A DNA stretch of 64,000 bases, taken from the NCBI GenBank assembly GCA_012103075.1, contig JAAVLQ010000002.1, positions 1 to 64,000 on the forward strand. Reading direction: 5' to 3'. Origin of the DNA: Brucella cytisi. Its GTDB lineage: Bacteria > Pseudomonadota > Alphaproteobacteria > Rhizobiales > Rhizobiaceae. Below are positions 30,513 through 41,829 of the stretch, one piece after another. The notes beneath the pieces are model-generated. The model made no database searches, had not been told where the DNA came from, and saw only the letters and a list, made by a program, of their open reading frames with translations. The position numbers and the translations under genes are program-made. Position 1 is the stretch's first letter. Every line of letters begins with the position of its first letter.

Positions 30513-32412
30513 ATGAAGACTTCGATAGCAACCGTCTCCATCAGCGGCGATCTCCAGCAGAAACTGGGGCCATCGCCAAAGCCGGTTTCGACGGGGTGGA
30601 GATTTTCGAGAACGATTTTCTCACCTTTGACGAAAGCCCGCGTCAGGTGGGCCAGATGGCGCGCGATCTTGGTCTGGAGATCACGCTTTTCCAGCCTTTC
30701 CGTGATTTTGAAGGCATGCCGGAGCCGTTGCGCAGCCGCACGTTCGATCGGGCGGAACGCAAGTTCGACCTGATGCAGGAGCTGGGCACTGATCTCGTTC
30801 TGGTCTGTTCCAACGTGTCGCCAGCCGCCATTGGCGGTATCGACCGCGCCGCGGATGATTTTCGTGAGCTTGGCGAAAGGGCGGCGCAGCGCAATCTGCG
30901 CGTCGGTTATGAGGCGCTCGCACGGGGGCGCCATATCAGTGACCACCGCGATGCATGGGAAATTGTGCGCCGCGTCGATCATCCCAATGTCGGTCTTATC
31001 CTCGACAGTTTTCATACTCTGGCGCGCAAGATCGACGTGAATTCGATCCGCTCCATTCCAAAGGACAAGCTTTTCATCATCCAGATGGCCGATGCGCCGC
31101 TGATCGACATGGATCTGCTTTACTGGAGCCGCCATTATCGCAACATGCCGGGCGAGGGCGACTTGCCAGTACTGGATTTCATGCGTGCGGTAGCTGCGAC
31201 CGGTTATGACGGCTATTTCTCGCTTGAAATCTTCAACGACCAGTTCCGTGGCGGATCGCCGGCCACCATCGCCGCCGACGGACGCCGTTCGCTGATCTAT
31301 CTTGGCGATCAGGTTCGCCGGGTCGAGCCGGACAACAAGCTGACAGTTGCCGCCATGCCGCCCCGCGCAAAGGTGCATCGTGTGGGCTTTGTCGAGTTCG
31401 CCACCCATGCCGATGATGCCGAACGGCTGGTTTCCGCTGTCGGCGCGCTGGGCTTCAAGCTCGCTGGCAAGCATCGCACGAAGGACGTTGCGCTTTACCG
31501 GCAGGGCGACATCAACCTCGTCATCAATACGGATACGCGCGGCTTCGCCAGCTCGGCCTATGCCGTCCATGGCACCGCTGCCTACGCCATGGGGCTCGTT
31601 GTGAACGATGCGGCTGAAGCCCATGCCCGCGCGCTTGACATGGGTGCGGAAAGTTTTGAGCAACCCCTCGATCCGGGCGAAATCGGTATGCCTGCCATCC
31701 GTGGCGTTGGCGGCGGGCTGGTCTATTTCCTCGATGAGAAGACCGATCTCGGCCGTATCTTCGATATCGAGTTCGAGCCGGTTGCAGGCAATGATGCGGG
31801 ACCAGTGTCGGCCTCACCCATATCGATCACGTTGCCCAGACGATGAAGTTCGATGAACTTCTGACATGGCTGCTCTTTTATACCTCGCTCACGGAATCGC
31901 GGAAATCGCCCATGGTCGATATTGTCGATCCGGGCGGCGTCGTGCGTAGTCAGGTGGTGGAAAACGACGAGGGAACGCTGCGCATCACGCTCAATGGCGC
32001 GGAAAACCGTCGCACATTGGCTGGTCGCTTCATTGCTGAAACCTTTGGGTCGGGCATTCAGCATTTGGCTTTTGCGACGGATGATATCTTTGCGACGGCT
32101 GCGGCTCTGCGCGACAACGGTTTCCACACGCTGGAAATCTCGCCGAATTATTATGACGATCTGGAAGCGCGACTAGGTCTCGACCCGGAATTCACGGACC
32201 GGCTCAAGGCCGCGAACGTCCTTTATGATCGCGACGAGAGCGGGGAATATTTCCAGCTCTATAGCCCAACCGACGATCAGGGCTTCTTTTTCGAAGTCGT
32301 GCAGAGGCGAGGCTACAAGGGATATGGGGCAGCCAATGCAATCTTCCGCATTGCGGCGCTGCGGCGATACATGCGCCCGGCGGGAATGCCGAAAAGTGCT
32401 GCGGCACTCTGA
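30513..32412 (+). CDS. quiC: 3-Dehydroshikimate dehydratase (QuiC-like, with HPPD-like domain), frameshifted
   Basis: Converts 3-dehydroshikimate to protocatechuate. Two-domain enzyme of about 632 residues. The N-terminal TIM-barrel (AP-endonuclease-2/AsbF-like) has likely metal ligands in VGYEAL, ILDSFHTL, IIQMADAP and FSLEIFND. The C-terminal half resembles 4-hydroxyphenylpyruvate dioxygenase (HRVGFVEFATHADD, FGSGIQHLAF, FFFEVVQR). The start at 30513 (MKTSIATVSISG) has a GGAG site. Indels occur near 30570 (G-run) and 31800. Its place between a TRAP importer and a shikimate dehydrogenase strongly supports the catabolic role. Confidence 0.88.
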
Positions 32413-32430
32413 ACGCTGAAGGGGAGGACT

Positions 32431-33084
32431 ATGGCAAAGGCACTCGCCAAGGTGCAGCCGCGCAAGAATGATCCTGACGCAACGCGCGCGAGAATATTCT
32501 CGATGTCGCGGCGCGGGAGTTCGAGGCATCGGGTTTCTCCGGCGCGCGCGTGGATGAAATCGCGGCGCAGACCCGCACGTCCAAGCGCATGATCTACTAT
32601 TATTTCGGCAGCAAGGATGGGCTTTATCTCGCCGTGCTGGAACGGGCCTATGGCAAGATACGCACGCTTGAAAGCTCACTGTCGCTTGACGATCAGGACC
32701 CGGAATCCGCCATGCGCAGTCTGGTGGAAAGCACTTTCGACCATGACGACGCCAATCCGGATTTCGTGCGGCTCGTCGCGGTGGAAAATATTCACCGCGC
32801 CGAACATATGGAGCGCTCCGATGTTCTGTCGCGCCAGAATGTAACCATTCTGGAAACGATCGAGAAAAATCCTTGAGCGCGGGCGTGAGCAGGGCATCTT
32901 TCAACGGCGCATTTCCGCGCTCGACCTTCACATGCTGATCAGTGCGCAATGTTTCTTCCGTGTGTCCAACAGACATACGTTCGGCGCGATTTTCGGCACC
33001 GACCTGATGGCGTCCGACGTGAAGGCACGGCATCGCCGCCTGATCAGCGATACGATCATCGCCCTTCTGAAAAGCCCGGAATAA
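32431..33084 (+). CDS. TetR-family regulator, frameshifted
   Basis: About 217 residues. It starts at 32431 (MAKALAKVQPRKND) behind GGGGAGG. After an indel near 32485 (a CGCGCG run) the helix-turn-helix runs RENILDVAAREFEASG and TRTSKRMIYYYFGSKDGLY. A second indel near 32872 (A-run) precedes ERGREQGIFQRR. It is probably the repressor of its own operon through the palindrome at 27175, with a shikimate-pathway metabolite as likely inducer (inference). Confidence 0.87.
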
Positions 33085-33123
33085 CGAGGACAGGCGTGTC
33101 GTCCGATCCTGCGGAGATGAGAA

Positions 33124-33993
33124 TTGATAAGTGAAGTGACCAAACGTCGTGTGCATGTGGGTCTGATCGGCGCAAATATTCAACGTTCGCTTTCGCCGGC
33201 AATGCATATGCGCGAAGGCGAAGCCATCGGTCTCGCCTATCGCTACGATATTATCGACATTGCTGAAAACGAACGTTCGGCAAGTGATCTGCCCGTTCTT
33301 GTCGAGGAGGCGGAGGCTGCGGGATTTGCCGGGCTCAACGTCACGCATCCCTGCAAGCAGGCCGCCGTGGCGCTGGTCGATGAGCTTTCGCTGCACGCCC
33401 GCGCCCTGCAATCGATCAACACGGTGGTGTTCTCCAATGGCAGGCGCATCGGTCACAATACCGACTGGTGGGGCTATGCGGAAGGGTTTCGCCGCGGCCT
33501 GCCGGATGCGTCGTTGGAGCGTGTCGTGTTGCTCGGTGCGGGCGGAGCAGGCGTCGCCGTTGCCTATGCGCTGGCCGAAATGGGCGCACGGGAGGTCCAC
33601 ATCTTCGACCTCGATGCGGCGAAGGTTGATGCGGTAATCGACAAGCTTGTTTCAGTGCAGCCGCAATGCAGTTTCGTTGCCGGGGCCGGTCTGGAGCAGA
33701 CACTGGCACAGTCCTCGGGTCTGGTCCACGCAACCCCGACGGGCATGGATGCGCATCCGGGCCTGCCGCTCGCGCCTCAACTGGTACAGCCGCACCTCTG
33801 GGTTTCGGATATTGTCTATTTTCCTCTCCAGACTGCCCTTGTCCAGCTTGCCAAGGAGCGCGGATGCCACGTGCTCGACGGTGGCGGTATGGCTGTGTTT
33901 CAGGCGGTTGGCGCATTCGAACTGTTCAGCGGCATCAAGGCTGACCCGGACCGGATGCTGGCCCATTTCGCGCAGTTGCAGGCGCGAAGTTAG
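33124..33993 (+). CDS. Shikimate/quinate dehydrogenase
   Basis: An intact 289-residue AroE-family enzyme. The N-terminal domain has SLSPAMHM and NVTHPCKQ, with the catalytic Lys, and NTDWWG follows. The Rossmann part has GAGGAGVAVAYAL. The C-terminus ends with GMAVFQAVGAFELFSG. The start is TTG 33124 behind GGAG. It closes the TRAP/quiC operon and would oxidise imported shikimate (or quinate) to 3-dehydroshikimate; a biosynthetic role is less likely in this setting. Confidence 0.9.
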   Translation: MISEVTKRRVHVGLIGANIQRSLSPAMHMREGEAIGLAYRYDIIDIAENERSASDLPVLVEEAEAAGFAGLNVTHPCKQAAVALVDELSLHARALQSINTVVFSNGRRIGHNTDWWGYAEGFRRGLPDASLERVVLLGAGGAGVAVAYALAEMGAREVHIFDLDAAKVDAVIDKLVSVQPQCSFVAGAGLEQTLAQSSGLVHATPTGMDAHPGLPLAPQLVQPHLWVSDIVYFPLQTALVQLAKERGCHVLDGGGMAVFQAVGAFELFSGIKADPDRMLAHFAQLQARS

Positions 33994-34015
33994 CCTGTTC
34001 CGAGTTTGTCAGTTC

Positions 34016-34047
34016 AAAAGGCGCGTCGGTTTCCGGCGCGCTTTTTT
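34016..34047 (+). terminator. Terminator after the shikimate operon
   Basis: GCGCGTCGG (34021-34029) pairs with CCGGCGCGC (34033-34041), with one G-T wobble, a TTT loop and flanking AAAA/TTTTTT. It lies 28 bases after the dehydrogenase stop. Confidence 0.85.
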
Positions 34048-34399
34048 CTATTCAGAAGGTTTCTGGAATTGATAACGCATCGGCTGTCTTTGAACCTTCT
34101 TAGCCCCCAGAAACGATGTTCGGCTGATTTCAGTAGATTTGTGCATCAAAACTGGCGACATTTTTGACGTTCGCCGGACCTGTGTTCGATGTCCAAGCAA
34201 ATTGATAGCGGGTTTGACGATGCATTATCAACCGATCGCACCCGCCATTTGAACAACTTCTGCTGGATGATGATGAACTCGGCTGTGACGAACGTGACAG
34301 ACTAAAAGGGCGCGAATGTGCGTCGGTTTCCGGTCTATAACGTCTTGCTTGAGGCGGGCGTCAGCCATCGTCTGCGTCCGGACACCAAGCTGTAGGCGA

Positions 34400-34620
34400 T
34401 CTGCTGCCGCATTCCTCGCCCGTCGTTTCGCCTATTGGCAACGGCGCGGGACGACCTGCCAGAGCGACGCGCATCATGCGTTGGTCGAGGTCATCCAAGA
34501 GTACAGGAGCGATGACGCCGCGGCCTTGATGAAGACCCATATTCTTGATCTTCTGGCGGACCTCAATCTTGAGCGCGTCGAAAAGGAACAGAAGCGTCTT
34601 TCGGATATTCTGCGCTCTAA
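34400..34620 (+). pseudogene. C-terminal remnant of a GntR/FCD regulator
   Basis: About 70 codons resemble the end of an FCD-type GntR regulator (HHALVEVIQEYRSDDAAALM, then THILDLLADLNLERVEK), in a frame with no N-terminal DNA-binding domain upstream. A short upstream piece in another frame (RRFPVYNVLLEAG, then a stop near 34395) looks degenerate. The surrounding 34048-34984 holds no intact gene, only this fragment and decayed repeats, so it appears to be true gene loss, unlike the simple frameshifts elsewhere. Confidence 0.55.
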
Positions 34621-34629
34621 TCTATTATA

Positions 34630-34740
34630 TTTTAAGCATAATCTTATCGATCCTCGTTTCACTCCGGTCGGATTATACTCTAGAATATGCCTCCCCAAAG
34701 CGGTTTCCCTTTATGTGGGACATGCTCTGGAACACGGCGC
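34630..34740. repeat. Degenerate palindromic repeats
   Basis: AGCATAATC...GATTATACTCT and the adjacent GCCTCCCCAAAG...GGGACATGCTCT look like two decayed copies of the 50-bp dyads at 11171 and 29302. The arms no longer match fully. Together they mark the junction before the polysaccharide locus. Confidence 0.5.
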
Positions 34741-34984
34741 GAAAAGGCGCATTCGCAGCAGCACGAAAGCACCGGATAACAGAAATCGCTCCATTTCAAA
34801 AATGGACGCAAGGATAAGATTCCGGATTCTACGCTAACGACTCAAGACTTCAGCCCGGCTATCTTCAATCATCTAGTAAAGCAATCGAAAAACACCAACC
34901 GGCACGCTTCTATTCGGGCGCGTTGAAGGGAATTCTTTGCTTTTGCCAGATCACGCAAGTGAAGAAGTAGCGTTGGAGGTTATC

Positions 34985-35995
34985 GTGAGTATAAATTTCA
35001 GATCATCGGCTATATCTGCAGAGCGCATGTCAACACGGCGCATTCTTGTAGCAGGTGGTGCAGGATTTCTCGGTTCTCATCTTTGCGAGCGTCTTCTGAA
35101 CGAAGGAAATTTCGTCATCTGCGTCGATAATTTCTCGACGGGGCGGCTTGAGAACCTGCGCAATCTCCTGCGTTACGACACGTTCAGCTTCGTGCGTCAT
35201 GATATCGTCAACCCGATCGATCTGCCGGTGGACGAGATTTACAATCTCGCATGCCCCGCATCGCCGCCGCACTATCAGGCCGATCCGGTGCATACGATGA
35301 AGACGAGCGTCATCGGCTCGCTCAATCTGCTCGAGCTTGCCGCGCATTATCAGGCACGGATTTTTCAGGCTTCGACGTCGGAAGTGTATGGCGACCCGCA
35401 AACACATCCGCAGCCGGAAGCCTATTGGGGCAATGTGAACTCTTTCGGACCCCGGTCCTGCTATGACGAAGGCAAGCGCTCGGCCGAAACACTGTTCTAC
35501 GATTTTCACAAGCAGTATGGCGTCGACATCCGTATCGTGCGCATCTTCAACACATATGGCCCGCGCATGCGACCCGACGATGGCCGTGTCGTGTCGAACT
35601 TCATCGTTCAGGCCCTTAAGCGCGAAGATATCACCATCTATGGTGATGGCTCGCAGACCCGTTCCTTCTGCTATGTCGATGACCTGATCGAAGGCTTCAG
35701 CCGGTTGATGAGCAGCCGTGTTCAGAAGCCCGTCAATCTCGGCAATCCGGGTGAGTTCACCGTGCGTGAACTGGCCGAGCAGATCATTGCGCTGACAAAT
35801 TCGTCCTCGCGCATCGTCTATCGCCCGCTGCCCACCGATGATCCGCGCCAGCGGCGTCCAGACATCATGCTTGCCAAGCGTGAACTTGGCTGGGAACCAC
35901 AGATTGCACTTGTCGAAGGACTGAAGCAGACGATCGCCTATTTCGAACGCCAGCTGGTCAGACCATCGGGCGAGCTCTTCGAGGTGGCGAGATGA
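34985..35995 (+). CDS. UDP-glucuronate decarboxylase (UDP-xylose synthase)
   Basis: Extended SDR enzyme making UDP-xylose from UDP-glucuronate. Intact, 336 residues from GTG 34985, which has GGAGG five bases upstream; ATG 35027 lacks a good site. It has the Rossmann [14 protein letters not shown], the UXS-specific [15 protein letters not shown], and the catalytic Tyr-Lys in CYDEGKR. It shares ATGA with galE. Substrate can come from the UDP-glucose dehydrogenase at 38849. Confidence 0.9.
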   Translation: MSINFRSSAISAERMSTRRILVAGGAGFLGSHLCERLLNEGNFVICVDNFSTGRLENLRNLLRYDTFSFVRHDIVNPIDLPVDEIYNLACPASPPHYQADPVHTMKTSVIGSLNLLELAAHYQARIFQASTSEVYGDPQTHPQPEAYWGNVNSFGPRSCYDEGKRSAETLFYDFHKQYGVDIRIVRIFNTYGPRMRPDDGRVVSNFIVQALKREDITIYGDGSQTRSFCYVDDLIEGFSRLMSSRVQKPVNLGNPGEFTVRELAEQIIALTNSSSRIVYRPLPTDDPRQRRPDIMLAKRELGWEPQIALVEGLKQTIAYFERQLVRPSGELFEVAR

Positions 35996-36978
35996 CCCGT
36001 CAGAACATACTCGTCACCGGTGGCGCTGGCTTCATTGGCAGCCATACCGCGAAGTTACTGCACAAGAGCGGATTCTCCCCGGTCGTCTATGACAACCTGT
36101 CGACGGGTCACCGGTCTTCCGTGCGCTGGGGCGAGTTTGTCGAGGGCGACACGCTTTCGCAGGAACAGCTTATCGCTGCCGTCAGGACTTATGATCCGGC
36201 AGCCATCATCCACTTTGCGGCCTCGGCCTATGTGGGTGAATCCGTCACGGACCCCGCGAAATATTATCGCAACAATGTCGGCGGCATCCAGTCTGTTCTG
36301 GAAGCCAGCCGCCTGACAGGCGGGCGCCCGGTCATTTTCTCGTCGAGCTGCGCCACCTATGGCATTCCGGATGTGCTGCCGATCCGCGAAGGCGAAATGC
36401 AGAATCCGATCAACCCTTATGGACGCACAAAGCTGATCGCGGAACATATGCTGGCCGACTATTCGGCTGCCTACGGCATGCCCTATGCGGCACTGCGCTA
36501 CTTCAATGCCTGCGGTGCCGATCTGGATGGCGAACTGGGCGAAAAGCACGACCCCGAAACCCACCTGATACCACGCGCCATGCTGGCTGCGGCGGGCATG
36601 GCGGATTGTCTGGAAGTTTATGGCAACGATTATGAAACGCCGGATGGCACCTGCATCCGCGACTATATTCACGTGGTCGATCTGGCGCGGGCCCATGTGC
36701 TTGCAGTCGAGCATCTTCTGAATGGCGGCGGCAATCTGGTCCTTAATCTGGGAACCGGGCGCGGAACATCCATCAAGGAAATCGTGGATGCGATAGACCG
36801 GCTTACCGGACGCAAGGTGCCTGTCGAAATGCGCGCGCGTCGGGCGGGCGATCCGCCGGTGCTTTATGCCGACCCGGCTGAAGCGGCTGCGAAGCTTGGG
36901 TTTCGCACGCTCCATTCCGATCTCGACACGATCATCCGCACGGCTGCGCCCTTCTTTGGTCTGGAGATGCGGACATGA
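35992..36978 (+). CDS. galE: UDP-glucose 4-epimerase
   Basis: Intact 328-residue SDR epimerase interconverting UDP-glucose/UDP-galactose or the uronate/pentose equivalents. [14 protein letters not shown] lies at the N-terminus, followed by [10 protein letters not shown], the YGRTK catalytic pair and RYFNACGAD. It overlaps both neighbours by four bases (ATGA), so the three genes are translationally coupled. Confidence 0.93.
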   Translation: MTRQNILVTGGAGFIGSHTAKLLHKSGFSPVVYDNLSTGHRSSVRWGEFVEGDTLSQEQLIAAVRTYDPAAIIHFAASAYVGESVTDPAKYYRNNVGGIQSVLEASRLTGGRPVIFSSSCATYGIPDVLPIREGEMQNPINPYGRTKLIAEHMLADYSAAYGMPYAALRYFNACGADLDGELGEKHDPETHLIPRAMLAAAGMADCLEVYGNDYETPDGTCIRDYIHVVDLARAHVLAVEHLLNGGGNLVLNLGTGRGTSIKEIVDAIDRLTGRKVPVEMRARRAGDPPVLYADPAEAAAKLGFRTLHSDLDTIIRTAAPFFGLEMRT

Positions 36979-38829
36979 CACGGCGCGAATTTTATCCGGC
37001 CATTGACGGCGACAACGGTGAAAGGGAACCATTGCTGGCGCCCATCTTCACTGGCCGCAAGCGGGTGGAATATGTGGTGGGCATCATCCTTTGGGCGCTC
37101 GCTATCACCTATTTCTGGCAATGGTGGTTCTTCAGCGCAAAGCACAATCATCTGCTCGGTTCCATTCTGGTGACGGCACTCCCCGCCCGGATCACGATCC
37201 TGCCGCTTTATTTCATCACGGTTTTCTTCCACGCAGCGCGCCCGACCGGCCCGCTTCGCATCCCCACCGGAAGCCGCGTCGCCATGGTCGTCACCAAAGC
37301 GCCTTCGGAACCTTTCGAGGTGGTGGCTGAAACATTGCGCGCCATGCTGGCGCAGGATGTGCCACACGATACATGGCTTGCCGATGAGGACCCTTCACCC
37401 TCGACGCTTGCCCGGTGCCGTGAGCATGGCGTGTTCGTTTCCACGCGCAAGGGCCGTGCCGACTATCATCGGCAGACTTTGCCGCGCCGCCGTACCCGGT
37501 GCAAGGAAGGCAATCTCGCCTTCTTCTACGATTACTATGGCTATGAACGCTATGATTTCGTCTCGCAGCTCGATGCTGACCACGTGCCGGAACCGGGTTA
37601 TCTCTTCAACATGCTGCGGCCCTTCGCCGATCCCGCTGTGGGATATGTTTCTGCACCGAGCATTTGTGATCGCAATGCGCATGAAAGCTGGTCGGCCCGC
37701 GGGCGTCTTTATGTGGAAGCCAGTATGCATGGCTCGCTGCAGGCTGGTTACAACGGCGGCTTTGCCCCGGTCTGCATCGGCTCTCATTATGCGGTACGCA
37801 CGGCGGCGCTGAGGGAAATCGGCGGTCTTGGACCGGAACTGGCCGAGGATCATTCCACGACCCTGTTCATGAATACGCATGGCTGGCGAGGTGTCCATGC
37901 GCTGGATGCCATTGCCCACGGCGACGGTCCGCGCACCTTTGCCGATCTTGTGACGCAGGAGTTCCAGTGGTCGCGCAGTCTTGTGATGATCCTGCTGCAA
38001 TATACGCCGAAGCTGATCGGGCGGCTGCCGCTGCGTCTGAAGATCCAGTTCCTGTTCTCGCAGCTCTGGTATCCTCTCTACGCGTTCTTTCTGGCGCTGA
38101 CATTCGTTCTGCCGATAGCCATCCCGGCTTATGGCGATAATTTCGTCAGCGTTACCTATCCTGCCTTTCTGACGCATTTCATGCCGCAATCGCTCGTGAT
38201 TTTGGCGCTGGCATTCTGGTGGCGGTCGAGCAAGACCTTCCGCCCGGTCGACGGCAGGATTTTCAGCTGGGAAGCGATGCTGTTCCTGCTGGCGCGGTGG
38301 CCCCGGGTTCTGGCTGGTACCTTCGCAGCTTTCCGCGACTGGCTGACCGGTTCCTTTGTCGATTTTCGTGTTACGCCGAAAGGCTCATCCGAGGTCGATC
38401 CGGTGCCACTGCGGGTGATCGCTCCCTATGCGCTGATTTCCGGCCTGTCCATTCTGCCGGTCCTCTTCGTCAGTTCTGCCGATCAGACGCGAGGCTTTCT
38501 TCGTCTTCGCCATCATCAATGCGTGTTTCTACCTGTTCCTGATGGCGATGATCGTGATCCAGCACACGCGCGAAAATAACGTGCGGATGACGAGCTGCTT
38601 CTATCGACCGGTAATGGCTTGCAGTTTTACGGCGCTGGTCGCGCTGACCGGCTTTACCACTGTCGAGCGCGGACGCGACGGCATTGAGGCACTGAGCTGG
38701 GGCACGAAAAGCTTCACGGTATTTGACGACCGCTTCTCGGTTGCGGGTGCCGGCGTAGGCGGACGTGACGTCCACAGGACAATTTTCAATCCACGTTGGC
38801 GCACGAATACCGCCAGCGGAACGAACTAG
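36975..38829 (+). CDS. Processive family-2 glycosyltransferase, cellulose-synthase-like, frameshifted
   Basis: Membrane glycosyltransferase, about 617 residues, that polymerises and probably exports a polysaccharide. Two N-terminal helices are followed by the catalytic domain with [13 protein letters not shown] (D-x-D), the ED motif [10 protein letters not shown] and a QxxRW-like EFQWSRSL, then several C-terminal helices. An indel near 38490 creates a false stop at 38577. The true frame continues [20 protein letters not shown] and ends at 38829. The polymer is unknown; a xylose- or uronate-containing one is inferred from the neighbours. Confidence 0.88.
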
Positions 38830-38848
38830 CGGGAAAGGCGCGACGATT

Positions 38849-40269
38849 ATGAAGATCGCTGTCATCGGTACGGGATATGTCGGATTGGTCAGTGGCACGT
38901 GCTTCGCGGCATGGGGACACGAGGTCGTCTGCGTCGACAAGGACGTCCAGAAAATTGTCCGGCTGGAGCGCGGCGTCGTGCCGATCTACGAGCCGGGGCT
39001 GGACGAACTGGTGGAACGCAATTTCGCCTTTGGCCGGCTGAGATTCACCACCAATCTGGCGGAAGCCGTCAAGGGGCGGAGCTTGTCTTCATCGCCGTGG
39101 GCACACCGGCACGGGCAGGTCACGGCGATGCCGATCTGTCCTTCGTCTACATGGCCGCTCGTGAGCTTGCGCCACTGATCGACCACCATAGCGTCGTTGT
39201 GGTCAAGTCCACCGTTCCGGTCGGCACAGGTGATGTGGTGCAGAAGATCATCGGCTCGGTTCGCAGGCCCGGCACATTCTCCGTCGCGTCCAATCCGGAG
39301 TTCCTGCGCGAGGGTGTCGCGATCCGCGATTTCCTCGAGCCCGATCGCGTCGTCATCGGCGTTGAGGACGAACGCGCACGTTCTGCGCTTGTCGCCCTTT
39401 ACGCTCCGCCACTTGAGGCCGCAAAGACGCCAATCGTGATCACGAAGCGCCGGACATCGGAACTGATCAAATATGCAGCCAATGCCTTTCTCGCCACCAA
39501 GATCACCTTCATCAACGAACTGGCGGATCTGTGTGAGGAAGTCGGCAGCGACGTCACCGAGCTGGCGCTCGGCATGGGGCTGGACAAACGTATCGGCACC
39601 AGTTTTCTCTATGCGGGGCCGGGGTATGGTGGCTCCTGTTTTCCAAAGGATACAATTGCGCTGTTGCGCACTGCCCGAGATCACGGGGTTGCCCTGCGAC
39701 TGGTCGAGGAAACGGTCACCGTCAATGAAGCGCGCAAGCGTCGCATGGCGCTGAAGGTTCTGGATGCGCTTGGCGGCAGTGTCGAAGGCCGGACGATTGC
39801 CGTCCTCGGCCTGACATTCAAACCCGATACGGATGATATGCGCGATGCACCGTCCATCCCGCTCATCGAGACTTTGCAGCGCTTCGGTGCCAGCATCCGG
39901 GCCTATGATCCGGCCGGATTGGAGAATGCACGCCGTCTTCTCAGCGACGTCGAGTTTTACGACGATCCTTACGAGTGCCTGAGCACTGCCGATGCGGCGG
40001 TGGTCGTGACCGAATGGGACAGTGTCCGCAAGCTTGATCTCATTCGGATGAAACAGCTCATGCGGGACGCCGTACTCGTCGATCTGCGTAATGTCTTTTC
40101 ACCGGCGGTTGCCGAGAATCTGGGCTTCCGGGTTTCGACAATCGGCCGTCCTGTTCAACTGCGGCAGGAAACAAGACCAACAAACGTTCTGCCGCACGCG
40201 CGCATCCGTCAATCGCAAGAACCCTTGGCGGGTGCGCGCAACCTGAAGGTCGTGGGAGGGTTCAAATGA
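38849..40269 (+). CDS. ugd: UDP-glucose 6-dehydrogenase, frameshifted
   Basis: Oxidises UDP-glucose to UDP-glucuronate with NAD. About 473 residues. It starts at 38849 ([16 protein letters not shown]). A lost G near 39080 shifts the frame before [11 protein letters not shown]. The catalytic Cys is in [12 protein letters not shown], and the central GDP/UDP-dehydrogenase dimerisation helix contains [17 protein letters not shown]. Its C-terminal tail is somewhat long. It overlaps the next gene by four bases. Confidence 0.92.
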
Positions 40270-40835
40270 AACATGTGATGTTTGAAGGCCAACGGTCCCG
40301 ATCTGGTCGGAACACTGATCGGAGCAGATATGTTCTGCCGCTGGTTGTCCTGCTTGCGGGGCTAAGCGGACCGGCTGGAGCGGCAACAGTTCCGGCAGAT
40401 GGTTTGCCCGACGGCGCCCGTGTGATGACGCCTGCCGAGCTTTACCTACTCTATCGTGACAAAAACTGGCAGTGGGCCGACGGCGCTGGCCGGATGGAAA
40501 GCCAGAACCGCCGTTTCACCGCTCGTGTCGATGGCGAGAAGGGCAAGGCCCGGGCTGAAGGCCGCTGGCGGATCACCCGGTCAGGCCAGATGTGCTTCGA
40601 TGCGAAATGGCATCTGGCTCAGGGCGTCTTCCCGAACAAGACCTGCTTCTCCCACCGTATCGCCGATGGGACGATCTATCAGAAACGCGAGCCGGACGGT
40701 GTCTGGTACGTCTTCCGCCATGCTGGCGGAAACAAGGATGACGAGGCGCGCAAGCTCCTCTCCATCGAAACAATAACGCCAAAAACGGAAGCGCTGAATC
40801 TGGCGTTGCCCGTTGCCCAATCGCCCGTACAATAA
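40266..40835 (+). CDS. DUF995 secreted protein
   Basis: Intact 189-residue exported protein with an N-terminal signal anchor (residues 20-40, LPLVVLLAGLSGPAGA). The DUF995 pattern covers the rest: LYRDKNWQWADGAGRM, ARAEGRWRI, MCFDAKWH, TCFSHRI and YQKREPDGVWYVFRH. DUF995 proteins often sit in exopolysaccharide loci; function unknown. A related paralogue lies at 41957. Confidence 0.82.
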   Translation: MKHVMFEGQRSRSGRNTDRSRYVLPLVVLLAGLSGPAGAATVPADGLPDGARVMTPAELYLLYRDKNWQWADGAGRMESQNRRFTARVDGEKGKARAEGRWRITRSGQMCFDAKWHLAQGVFPNKTCFSHRIADGTIYQKREPDGVWYVFRHAGGNKDDEARKLLSIETITPKTEALNLALPVAQSPVQ

Positions 40836-40846
40836 AGGAGGCGGCG

Positions 40847-41791
40847 ATGAAAACCTCATATAAAATAGCAACAGCAATTCTTTTGCGGTGGGCTGCTTTC
40901 AACCGCAGTTTACGCGGCGAGTGGTGTTTCGGGTGCCAATGTCGACACCCGCAACATGTTCCATGACAAGCGCCCGGTCATAACCCCGCAATCCATCAAG
41001 TTCGGGGCCTATGATCCGCACGGGGATTTCACCAACGATCCCAATTCCCGCATCGAGCATCTGTTCCTTCCGTGGGAGGATGTGGACCTGACAAGCCTGT
41101 CAACCGCTGATGCCTATGCGCAGGAACGGGGCCGCGAATTGCTGATCACTGTCGAACCCCGGTCGTGGGCTCGCGACTGGCGCGTTGCACCGGATGATCT
41201 CCTGAGCGGCATCGTGCGGGGCATTACGATACAAACATGTCCGCCGTCTGCTCCGCTGCTTCGAAGCTGAAGAGCCCTGTGACCATTCGCTGGGCACAGG
41301 AAATGGATGACAAGACGGGTCAGTTCACCCGGTCCTACTGGTCGGCACAGGGTTACGTCCGCGCCTATCAGCATGCGGTCAATGTCTGCCGCAAGTCATT
41401 GCCGAACGCCAAATATATGTGGTCGCCGAAGGGAGATGCGGGGCTTGAGGCCTACTATCCGGGCGACGGCTATGTCGATGTGATTGGCCTGTCGGTGTTC
41501 GGCTATGAACCTTACGATATGCTGGAGCTGGGACATGCGTCCACATTTGTTGAACGGACAAAGCCGGGATATGACCGGGTGGTGGGCTTCAAGAAGCCAA
41601 TTGTCGTCGCCGAGCTCGGTTATGAAGGAAGCGACGCCTATGTCCGGGCCCGGGCACAGGAGACCAACAAGCCGCAGCCCGAATTTCCGGAACTGACTGC
41701 GACCGTCTACTTCAACGACCGCGAAGTCTATCCGTGGCCACGGGGTGTCGGGCGGCCTGACTGGCGGGTTGCGAACCATCCGCTTGATTGA
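40847..41791 (+). CDS. GH26-like glycoside hydrolase, secreted, frameshifted
   Basis: About 315 residues resembling family-26 beta-mannanases and related endoglycanases. It starts at 40847 behind AGGAGG. The signal peptide (MKTSYKIATAIL...) is broken by an indel in a T-run near 40882, and another lies near 41230. The acid/base candidate is Glu in IRWAQEMD and the nucleophile candidate Glu in VAELGYEG, the usual spacing and context. It may trim or release the polymer made by the adjacent GT2 enzyme, as periplasmic hydrolases do in cellulose and alginate systems. Confidence 0.75.
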
Positions 41792-41829
41792 TCCACAGGC
41801 GCGAATGCGTCTCGATCTGGTCATGCTCC

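Noticed and set aside
30404..31663. 419-codon minus-strand frame opposite quiC
   Set aside because: Antisense shadow of the dehydratase; no signal, motif or ribosome site, while the plus strand has clear catalytic motifs.
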